DNA from: UBA10649 sp965278945
Lineage (GTDB): Bacteria > Actinomycetota > Actinomycetes > S36-B12
Direction of reading: 5' to 3'
Assembly: GCA_965278945.1 (NCBI GenBank)
Contig: OZ257128.1
Span: 3,483,622 to 3,547,621 of the forward strand
DNA: 64,000 bases
Numbering within the stretch: the first letter of the stretch is position 1; each line of letters opens with the position of its first letter. Under the pieces are notes generated by a model, which was not told the DNA's origin, ran no database searches, and worked only from the letters and a program-made list of their open reading frames with translations. Position numbers and translations under genes: made by a program. Below are positions 50,355 through 57,014 of this stretch, in pieces.

Positions 50355-51043
50355 CACGCCACCCGTCGCTGGGCGTTGGCAATCCGCGATTCGATGAGCG
50401 TGATCGTCTCGAGCGCGCTGGACAACGGCGCGGACACGGGTCGATCGGCCGCTCCTGCAGCAATCCGGTCAGGCAGCACGCCGGGAAACAGAACGAACGA
50501 GCCGACCACCGCGCGCTCGCCGGTCTGCTCCTCCAGCAGGCGAACGGCCGTTGCGACGTCGGGCTCGGCCAGCGACGCGAACGCGACGATCACGGGAGCC
50601 TGCCGGGTCTTGGCCCACGTCTCCGCGATTCGCGCCAGCGATCGCTGAGCCTCCGGATCGGTCGAGCCGGCGGTCGCGAGCACTGCGGGACCCGCAGGGA
50701 GAAGGCGATCGAGCGCGGCGAGAAGCATTCCGTCCGGTCCGATGGGATCGGTGACGTGAAGGCTCACCCCCGTCGCGGCTTCCGCGGCGTCGACGGCGGC
50801 AGGGACGTCGACGCGAACGTGGGACGCGCCGCTGAGGAAGGCGGGGACGACGATGATGTCCTCGTGCCCCTCCTTCGTCAGGGCGGCGACGGCGTCGGTG
50901 AGGCTTGGCTCGTCGTGCTGGATGAATGCGGCCCGCACTGTCGTGCCGAAGGTGCGGCTCTGCAGCGTGGCCGCAAGCGCGTGAGTTGCCTCGCTCGACC
51001 GGGCATCGGGACTGCCATGGGCGATGAGGATCACGGCGGTCAT
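50354..51043 (-). CDS. Sirohydrochlorin chelatase (CbiX/SirB-like)
   Basis: This 229-residue protein has two CbiX-type halves: VILIAHGSPDARSSEATHAL at residues 4-23 with the metal-site His9, and AFLSGASHVRVDVPAAV with a second His, then ATAGSTDPEAQRSLARIAETW. It inserts Fe(II) into sirohydrochlorin to make siroheme, or Co(II) in other contexts. CysG of this operon lacks a chelatase, so this protein supplies the last step. It starts at ATG 51043, overlapping cysG by 4 nt. Confidence 0.88.
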   Translation of the reverse strand: MTAVILIAHGSPDARSSEATHALAATLQSRTFGTTVRAAFIQHDEPSLTDAVAALTKEGHEDIIVVPAFLSGASHVRVDVPAAVDAAEAATGVSLHVTDPIGPDGMLLAALDRLLPAGPAVLATAGSTDPEAQRSLARIAETWAKTRQAPVIVAFASLAEPDVATAVRLLEEQTGERAVVGSFVLFPGVLPDRIAAGAADRPVSAPLSSALETITLIESRIANAQRRVA

Positions 51044-52257
51044 GACGCGACTCCAGGCGTCGCGATTGCGTGTGCTGCCAGCGCTGGTACGACGTTCACG
51101 ACATCGCCGATGACGATGACTGAGGGATTCGCGATTGCCTCGGCGGCGACGCGCTGCTCGATATCGGCGAGCGTCCCGACCACGACCTTCTGGTCCGGAT
51201 CGAAGGCCCGGTGGATGACGGCGATCGGCGTGCTCGCCGGGCGTCCGGCGTCGATGAACTCCGCGACCAGGCGGGGCAGGGTTGCGACTCCCATCAGGAC
51301 GACGACGGTCAGGCCGGTGTTGGCGACCGCGGACAGATCGTCGATGACGTGTCCGCTGATGACGACGAAGCCCGTACTGACCCCGCGGTGAGTGACCGGG
51401 ATGCCTGCAGCCGCGGGTGCGGCGACGGCGCTGGTGATTCCGGGGATCACCTCGACGGGGATGCCCGCTGCCGCGCACGCGAGGATCTCCTCCGATCCTC
51501 GGCCGAGCACGAAGGGGTCACCGCCCTTCAGGCGAGCCACGCGCCGTCCTGATCGTGCTCGATCGACGATGACCTCGTTGATCTCGTCCTGGGAGAGGGC
51601 ATGCCGCCCGGGAGACTTCCCGGCATCGATGACCTCAACACCGGCGCCGAGCAGGCCGAGAAGCTCGACGGGCGCGAGCCGGTCGTGCACGACAACGTCT
51701 GCGTTGAGCAGTTCCCGGCGACCGCGGACTGTGATCAGGTCGGCTGCGCCGGGGCCACCGCCGATGAGAACGACGCCGCCTCGTTCCCGGGGCCGCCGTG
51801 CTGTCGCGGCCAGGGAACCATCGCCCAGGAGGCCGAGGATCGAGTCCCGCAGCTCGATGCTTCGTCGCGGATCGCCCGTGGACACCGATACGACCGCACC
51901 GGTCGCGCGCGCGACGGCAGGCGTCGTCGCATCTGAGTTGCTCGCGTCGTCGGCGCGTACCGACCACACCATGCGTCGCCTCGACTCGGCAATGACTCGT
52001 TCGTTAACTTCTGCAGAGTTCGTTGCGGCGTGCACGAGCCACGCGCCGTTGATGTCACTGAGGTCGAACTCGCGCGGGCGCCACGTGATCTGACCATCGT
52101 CGGCGAGTGCCGTGATGTCGGGACCCGCCTCGGGTGCAACGACAACGACGCTTGCTCCGGCCTCGAGCAGGCTCATGACGCGTCGCGAGGCGACCTTCCC
52201 AGCGCCGACCACGAGCACTCGCTTGTCCCTGAGATCCAGGTGCAGCGGATAGCTCAT
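51040..52257 (-). CDS. cysG: Fused precorrin-2 dehydrogenase/uroporphyrinogen-III C-methyltransferase
   Basis: The 405-residue protein joins an N-terminal precorrin-2 dehydrogenase (VLVVGAGKVASRRVMSLLEAG at residues 14-34; ASNSDATTPAV) to a C-terminal SUMT methyltransferase (VVLIGGGPGAADLITVRG, VVHDRLAP, VARLKGGDPFVLGRGSEE, VIPGITSAVAAPAAAGIPVTHR). It turns uroporphyrinogen III into sirohydrochlorin. It starts at ATG 52257, overlapping cysH by 4 nt; the extra upstream codons in the frame are not needed. Confidence 0.95.
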   Translation of the reverse strand: MSYPLHLDLRDKRVLVVGAGKVASRRVMSLLEAGASVVVVAPEAGPDITALADDGQITWRPREFDLSDINGAWLVHAATNSAEVNERVIAESRRRMVWSVRADDASNSDATTPAVARATGAVVSVSTGDPRRSIELRDSILGLLGDGSLAATARRPRERGGVVLIGGGPGAADLITVRGRRELLNADVVVHDRLAPVELLGLLGAGVEVIDAGKSPGRHALSQDEINEVIVDRARSGRRVARLKGGDPFVLGRGSEEILACAAAGIPVEVIPGITSAVAAPAAAGIPVTHRGVSTGFVVISGHVIDDLSAVANTGLTVVVLMGVATLPRLVAEFIDAGRPASTPIAVIHRAFDPDQKVVVGTLADIEQRVAAEAIANPSVIVIGDVVNVVPALAAHAIATPGVAS

Positions 52258-52982
52258 ATGTGCAGACCACACTCGGTCTTGCCGAGACCTTGCCACCGAC
52301 CGGCGCGGGGATCATCGCCGGACGTCACGGGGTGCGTGCACGTCGAGCAGCCGATCGAGGGGTAGCCCTCATACATGAGCGGATTGACCGGGACGTCGTT
52401 CTCGATCGTGTAGCGGAGCAGTTGCGCATCGCTCCAGTGCAGGATCGGGGAGATCTTGAGCACGCCGCGGCGCTCGTCGAACTGCACGACCGGGGTATCG
52501 GCACGGTGCGGCGCGGCTGCGATGCGCAGGCCGGTGATCCACGCGTCGAAGCCGAGGAGCAGTTCCTCCATCGGCTCGACCTTGCGCATCTTGCAGCACA
52601 GGTCGGGGTCGCGCTTGTACAGATCGGGTCCGAACTCGGCGTCCTGCTCGGCGACAGTCTGGCGCGGCGTGACGTTGATGATCGTGAGGTTCGTACGCCC
52701 GGCCAGCGCATCGCGAGTCGCGAGGGTCTCCTCGAAGTGATAGCCGGTCTCGAGGAAGGCAACGGGGATTCCGGGAGCCACGCTGTTAATCAGGTGCGCA
52801 AGGGCGGTGTTCGCCATCGACTGGCTGACGACGACGTGATCGCCGAAGGTGTCCCATGCCCAGCGGATGATCTCCTGGGCGCGCGCACCACTGAGGTCGA
52901 CGGCGGCGTATCGGGCCAACTGCCGCAGTTCCTCGGCCTCGTAGCGCGCCTGCGGTCGCCGGATCCCCGGCCACGCGGTCAC
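52254..52982 (-). CDS. cysH: Assimilatory adenylyl-sulfate (APS/PAPS) reductase
   Basis: CysH reduces activated sulfate to sulfite. The 242-residue protein has the P-loop-like SQSMANTALAHL, AFLETGYHFEET, and cluster-binding Cys as DLCCKMRKVEP and GCSTCTHPV, which indicates the [4Fe-4S] APS-reducing form. The thioredoxin-coupled C-terminus reads ECGLHI. It starts at GTG 52982 overlapping the sulfite reductase stop (GTGA). Its sulfite product is the substrate of the upstream gene. Confidence 0.94.
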   Translation of the reverse strand: MTAWPGIRRPQARYEAEELRQLARYAAVDLSGARAQEIIRWAWDTFGDHVVVSQSMANTALAHLINSVAPGIPVAFLETGYHFEETLATRDALAGRTNLTIINVTPRQTVAEQDAEFGPDLYKRDPDLCCKMRKVEPMEELLLGFDAWITGLRIAAAPHRADTPVVQFDERRGVLKISPILHWSDAQLLRYTIENDVPVNPLMYEGYPSIGCSTCTHPVTSGDDPRAGRWQGLGKTECGLHI

Positions 52983-54673
52983 AGGAGTGCCATCTCGTCG
53001 GTGCGGGTCGCCCAGTCGCTGAACGTCTCGTCGCCCTCACGCTCGTCGACGAATCGACGAGTCAGGCGCTCGACGTAGTCCGGGAGGTCGTCTGCCGGCA
53101 GGCGAAGGCCCTTGACGGTGCGGCCGAAGTTGGCCTCCTGGCCGATTCGCCCGCCCAGGTGCACCTGGAAGCCCTCGACATCGTTGCCATCGGCGTCAAG
53201 CGCGCGAATGCCCTTCAGGCCGATGTCCGCGACCTGGATGCGCGCGCAGGAGTTCGGGCAGCCGTTGACGTGGATGGCCAGCGGCAGCTTGTACTCGGGC
53301 AGCCGGGCCTCGAGCTCGCTGATCAGCGCCACCGCGCGACCCTTCGTCTCGACGATCGCGAGCTTGCAGAACTCCACGCCGGTGCACGCCATCGTGTTGC
53401 GGCGGAACGGCGACACGTCGCCGACCAGCAGGTCGATCTCCGTGAGTCCCAGGATCAGGTCGTCGACGCGATCGGGATCGACATCGAGCACCACGATCTT
53501 CTGCTCGGGAGTCAAGGTCACGCGGCCCGATCCGGCGGCCTCGGCAAGGTCGGCGAGCGCGGTCAGCCGCGTGCCGGACAGCCGCCCGACGGTCGGCGCC
53601 GCGCCGACGTACAGGCGCCCGTCGTTCTGGGGATGGATGCCGATGTGATCGCGGCGGCCGTCGGCGGGACCGGTCGGAGCGGGACCGTCGACGAGCTTGC
53701 GCTCGAGGTAGTCGTCCTCGAGGACCTGGCGGAACTTCTCCGCGCCCCAGTCCTTGACCAGGAACTTCAGGCGGGCCTTGGTGCGCAGGCGCCGGTAGCC
53801 GTAGTCGCGGAAGATGCCGATGACTCCCGCCCACACGTCGGCTACCTCGTCGAGGGGCACCCACGCGCCGAGGCGCACTGCCAGGTGCGGGTTCGTCGAC
53901 AGCCCGCCGCCAACCCAGAGGTCGAAGCCAGGACCATGCTCGGGATGCACGACTCCGACGAAGGAGATGTCGTTGATCTCGTGGGCGACGTCGAGGCGGG
54001 GAGACCCGCTGATCGCGGACTTGAACTTGCGCGGCAGGTTCGAGTACGCGGGATCGAGAAGGTGGCGACGGAGGATCTCCTCGATCGCGGGAGTCCCGTC
54101 GAGGATCTCGTCGGTCGCGACGCCGGCCACGGGTGACCCGAGAATCACTCGGGGCACGTCGCCGCAGGCCTCGGCGGTCGACAGGCCAACGCCTTCGAGC
54201 CGTCGCCAGATCTCGGGAACGTCCTCGATGCGAATCCAGTGCAGCTGGATGTTCTGGCGATCCGACACGTCCGCGGTGTCGCGGCCGAACTCGGTCGAGA
54301 TCGTGGCGATCGTGCGCAGTTGCTCAAGGGACAGCCGGCCGCCGTCGGAGCGCACGCGCATCATGAAGAACTCGTCCTCGAGTTCTTCGGGCTCGAGCGT
54401 TGCGGTCTTGCCGCCGTCGATGCCGGGCTTGCGCTGCGTGTACAGGCCCCACCAGCGCAGTCGCCCGGTGAGGTCGGCGCGGGGAATGGATCCGAAGCCA
54501 TCGCGGGCGTAGATCGTCTCGACGCGCTCGCGAACGTTCAGCCCGTCGTCCTCCTGCTTGAGGATCTCGTTGGGGTTGAGCGGTGTCTTGCCGTCGACGA
54601 GCCACTGGCCGTTGCTCTTCACCTCGCGGGCGGGGCGCGCCGGAGTCCCGGAAGCGGGAGGGCTCGTGGTCAT
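52979..54673 (-). CDS. sirA: Ferredoxin-dependent sulfite reductase
   Basis: The 564-residue protein belongs to the siroheme [4Fe-4S] reductases. It has GRLRWWGLYTQRKPGIDGGKT, the NIQLHWIRIEDVPEIWRRL repeat, and both cluster motifs: TMACTGVEFCKLAIVETKGR (Cys-x5-Cys) and HVNGCPNSCARIQVADIGLKG (Cys-x3-Cys). Sulfite rather than nitrite is preferred because cysH and cysG follow. It is the first large gene behind a leader peptide (54753-54830). Siroheme for this enzyme comes from the same operon. Confidence 0.9.
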   Translation of the reverse strand: MTTSPPASGTPARPAREVKSNGQWLVDGKTPLNPNEILKQEDDGLNVRERVETIYARDGFGSIPRADLTGRLRWWGLYTQRKPGIDGGKTATLEPEELEDEFFMMRVRSDGGRLSLEQLRTIATISTEFGRDTADVSDRQNIQLHWIRIEDVPEIWRRLEGVGLSTAEACGDVPRVILGSPVAGVATDEILDGTPAIEEILRRHLLDPAYSNLPRKFKSAISGSPRLDVAHEINDISFVGVVHPEHGPGFDLWVGGGLSTNPHLAVRLGAWVPLDEVADVWAGVIGIFRDYGYRRLRTKARLKFLVKDWGAEKFRQVLEDDYLERKLVDGPAPTGPADGRRDHIGIHPQNDGRLYVGAAPTVGRLSGTRLTALADLAEAAGSGRVTLTPEQKIVVLDVDPDRVDDLILGLTEIDLLVGDVSPFRRNTMACTGVEFCKLAIVETKGRAVALISELEARLPEYKLPLAIHVNGCPNSCARIQVADIGLKGIRALDADGNDVEGFQVHLGGRIGQEANFGRTVKGLRLPADDLPDYVERLTRRFVDEREGDETFSDWATRTDEMALL

Positions 54674-54729
54674 GGGAAGTCCTGTCGGTCAGATCTGGTC
54701 GGCTGGGTGCGACGAAAGGGCCGCGGGGT

Positions 54730-54743
54730 GGTCCGAAGGGACC
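54730..54743 (-). terminator. Hairpin after the sulfur leader peptide
   Basis: On the minus strand GGTCC-CTTC-GGACC forms a 5-bp hairpin starting 10 bp past the leader stop and 57 bp before the sirA start. It could act with ribosome stalling in the leader as an attenuator; alone it is weak. Confidence 0.45.
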
Positions 54744-54752
54744 GGGTGTCGA

Positions 54753-54830
54753 CTAGAGACAGACCATCGAAGAGACGCGCTGGAGGTCGATGTGCACCCG
54801 TCGGGTGAGCAGCATCGAGGACGCGTTCAT
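54753..54830 (-). CDS. Cysteine-type leader peptide of the sulfur operon
   Basis: A 25-residue peptide from ATG 54830 contains LTRRVHIDLQRVSSMVC and ends with Leu-stop. This TRRxHxDLxRVSSxxC pattern is that of the short putative leader peptides that precede sulfur and cysteine genes throughout actinobacteria. The Cys codon is second from the end, where a ribosome would stall if cysteinyl-tRNA were scarce. It lies 79 bp before sirA. Attenuation is an inference from its place and the hairpin after it. Confidence 0.75.
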   Translation of the reverse strand: MNASSMLLTRRVHIDLQRVSSMVCL

Positions 54831-54837
54831 GGGGCGG

Positions 54838-54843
54838 ACGCTA
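54838..54843 (-). promoter_or_regulatory. -10 element for a leaderless sulfur leader transcript
   Basis: On the minus strand TAGCGT lies seven bases before the leader peptide ATG, which has no ribosome site, so transcription probably begins at or near that ATG. A TGGACG further upstream at 18-bp spacing may be the -35 element. Confidence 0.5.
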
Positions 54844-54965
54844 CCCGACTTTCCGACATAGCGTCCACGCGGCCCTCGCCAGTTGCGAATCCCCCGCATT
54901 AAGAGGGAAATGCCTCAAGATGGCCAGTAACCCCATCGACAAACTCCGCTGCCCTGTCCGCCGAC

Positions 54966-55014
54966 CTTGAGTTTGGCGTGGATCCAGACGAGTGAAACCC
55001 ACGCCAACCTCAAG
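54966..55014. repeat. 16-bp inverted repeat between sulfur and kdp operons
   Basis: CTTGAGTTTGGCGTGG (54966-54981) pairs with CCACGCCAACCTCAAG (54999-55014) except at one base, with a 17-nt loop. It lies between the divergent sulfur leader and the kdp leader. It may be the 5' part of the kdp leader RNA or an independent palindrome. Confidence 0.6.
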
Positions 55015-55020
55015 CTCGCG

Positions 55021-55125
55021 CCCCGAAGGGATCGGGGCCGGGGCGTAAGGAACGCGACAAGATCCCGGGCCGGCGCGTAAGAGGCCCGTCAGGAGTGCAC
55101 GACGCCCGACCCGGGCGGGCCTTTC
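55021..55125 (+). ncRNA. Structured leader RNA of the kdp operon with competing stems
   Basis: The segment before kdp holds stems that exclude each other. CCCCGA/TCGGGG (55021-55037) competes with GGGATC/GATCCC (55028-55033 with 55061-55066). GGGCC/GGCCC (55067-55071 with 55083-55087) competes with GGCCCG/CGGGCC (55083-55088 with 55116-55121). A GCCCG/CGGGC hairpin (55104-55116) lies just before GGGCCTTTC. The motif GCGTAAG occurs twice in loops (55043, 55075). This looks like a riboswitch or attenuator; its class is not recognised. Confidence 0.5.
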
Positions 55126-55175
55126 ATGGGTGCAGACCGCCTCTTTCCCGCGCGCTATTCAAGGAGGACCCATCC

Positions 55176-55259
55176 ATGGCTGATCTAGCTGCCATCGGAA
55201 TCATCGTCGGATTGGCAGCCATCGTGCTGTCCATCGCGTTCTCGCTGGAGAAGCTGTGA
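55176..55259 (+). CDS. Micro-protein with one membrane helix upstream of kdpF
   Basis: The 27-residue protein has strong ribosome site AAGGAGG nine bases before its ATG. One hydrophobic helix (residues 3-23) ends in SLEKL. Its stop overlaps the kdpF start as GTGA. It resembles KdpF in size and in the ending but is a separate gene, so the operon has two small membrane proteins. Possibly it stabilises the Kdp complex; that is an inference. Confidence 0.7.
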   Translation: MADLAAIGIIVGLAAIVLSIAFSLEKL

Positions 55260-55345
55260 CCTGGCTCGGGCCGCTGGCCCTGATCGTCGGTGCCGCTGTT
55301 CTCGTCTACCTGGTGGTGTCGCTCGTGCGCGCCGAGAAGTTCTGA
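55256..55345 (+). CDS. kdpF: KdpF subunit of potassium-transporting ATPase
   Basis: KdpF is a single-helix subunit that stabilises KdpABC. The 29-residue protein starts at GTG 55256 and ends YLVVSLVRAEKF, the family signature (YL..AL.RPEKF with Ala in place of Pro). It follows the micro-protein and precedes kdpA by 7 bp. Confidence 0.85.
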   Translation: MTWLGPLALIVGAAVLVYLVVSLVRAEKF

Positions 55346-55352
55346 GGCTGCC

Positions 55353-57014
55353 GTGAATCCCACGCTTGCCGCCGTCCTCCAGGTCGCGCTCCTCGTCTTG
55401 GCGCTGGCCGTCGTCTACCGCCCCCTCGGCGACTACATGGCCCGCGCGCTGGAGTCTCCGCGCCACACACGAGTCGAGCGGGGCATCTACCGCGTCATCG
55501 GCGTGGATGCGTCGGCCGATCAGCGCTGGACCGTCTACCTGCGCTCGGTGCTCGCCTTCTCGATCGTTTCCATCGTTGTGCTGTTCGCGCTGCTCCGACT
55601 GCAGGCGTACCTGCCGTACTCGCTGGGCCGGGAGGGCATGCCCTCACTGCAGTCGCTGAACACTGCGGTCAGCTTCGTCACGAACACGAACTGGCAGTCC
55701 TACTCGGGCGAGGCGGCTCTCGGTTACACCGCCCAGATGGCCGGACTCGCCGTGCAGAACTTCCTCTCGGCGGCGGTCGGCATCTCGGTGGCTGTGGCAC
55801 TCATCCGAGGCTTGGCTCGACGCAACACCGACAGGCTCGGCAACTTCTGGGTCGACCTCACCCGCATCACGCTGCGCATCCTCCTTCCGCTCGCTGTCGT
55901 CGCGGCGATCGTGCTCGTGTTCCTCGGAGTGATCCAGAACTTCGCTGGCGACACCACCATCACCACCTTGACGGGCGGAACCCAGACGATTCCCGGCGGC
56001 CCGGTCGCCAGTCAGGAAGCGATCAAGGAGCTCGGTACTAACGGCGGCGGATTCTTCAATGCCAACTCCGCTCATCCGTTTGAGAATCCGAACGGGCTGA
56101 GCAACCTCGTCGAGATCTTCTTGCTGCTGGTGATCCCATTCAGCCTTACGCGCACATTCGGCCTGATCGTAGGCGACCTTCGCCAGGGATACGCCGTTCT
56201 CGCCGCCATGGTCACTCTGTGGGGATCGATAACCGCTCTGCTCGTGTGGGCAGAGGTCAACTACGGCGGAACAGCGCTTCAACTGGCTGGCTCGGCAATG
56301 GAGGGCAAGGAGGTGCGCTTCGGCGTTCCTATGTCCGCCGTGTTCGCATCCGCCACGACGGGCACGTCAACAGGCGCCGTGAATGCGATGCATGACTCGC
56401 TGACCCCGTTCGGCGGCGGTCTGACGATCTTCAACATGACGTTGGGCGAGGTCTCGCCCGGCGGCACCGGCTCGGGTTTGTACGGCATCCTCATTGCGGC
56501 GATCGTCGCGGTGTTCATCGCCGGTCTCATGGTCGGGCGAACTCCGGAGTACCTCGGCAAGAAGATCCGCGCCCGTGAGATGAAACTCGTCTCCCTCTAC
56601 ATCCTGTTCACACCGGCACTGGTACTTGTCGGCCTAGGAGTGGCAATGGCCACCGAGACGGGGCGGGCATCGATCTTCAATCCCGGCTCGCATGGGTTGT
56701 CGGAGGTGTTCTACGCCTTCGCGTCCGCAGCGAACAACAACGGGTCGGCATTCGGCGGGCTGGGAGCGAACACGGACTTCTACAACATCGCACTGGCAGT
56801 CGCGATGTTCCTCGGCCGCTTGGTGCCTATCTGCCTGGTACTCGCGCTGGCGGGATCCCTCGCCCAGCAAGGCAAGGTCCCCGAGTCGGCCGGGACTCTG
56901 CCCACTCATCGACCGTTGTTCGTCGTTCTCGTCGTCGGCGTGGTCATCATCGTGGCCGGCCTGACCTTTGTACCTGCCCTGGCTCTTGGACCGATCGCGG
57001 AAGGACTGTCATGA
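55353..57014 (+). CDS. kdpA: Potassium-binding subunit KdpA
   Basis: KdpA is the K+ channel-like subunit of the Kdp ATPase. The 553-residue protein starts at GTG 55353 after GAGG. It has four selectivity-filter-like loops: TNTNWQSYSGE, GTNGGGFFNANSAHPFENPN, SATTGTSTGAVNAMHDS, and AANNNGSAFGGLGANTDF, plus about ten helices. Length and motifs are normal. It overlaps kdpB by 4 nt. An N-terminal extension in the open frame is not used. Confidence 0.96.
   Translation: MNPTLAAVLQVALLVLALAVVYRPLGDYMARALESPRHTRVERGIYRVIGVDASADQRWTVYLRSVLAFSIVSIVVLFALLRLQAYLPYSLGREGMPSLQSLNTAVSFVTNTNWQSYSGEAALGYTAQMAGLAVQNFLSAAVGISVAVALIRGLARRNTDRLGNFWVDLTRITLRILLPLAVVAAIVLVFLGVIQNFAGDTTITTLTGGTQTIPGGPVASQEAIKELGTNGGGFFNANSAHPFENPNGLSNLVEIFLLLVIPFSLTRTFGLIVGDLRQGYAVLAAMVTLWGSITALLVWAEVNYGGTALQLAGSAMEGKEVRFGVPMSAVFASATTGTSTGAVNAMHDSLTPFGGGLTIFNMTLGEVSPGGTGSGLYGILIAAIVAVFIAGLMVGRTPEYLGKKIRAREMKLVSLYILFTPALVLVGLGVAMATETGRASIFNPGSHGLSEVFYAFASAANNNGSAFGGLGANTDFYNIALAVAMFLGRLVPICLVLALAGSLAQQGKVPESAGTLPTHRPLFVVLVVGVVIIVAGLTFVPALALGPIAEGLS

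Noticed and set aside
55021..55125. c-di-AMP (ydaO-type) riboswitch before kdp
   Set aside because: The expected conserved segments of that class are not found by eye; only a generic structured leader is supported.
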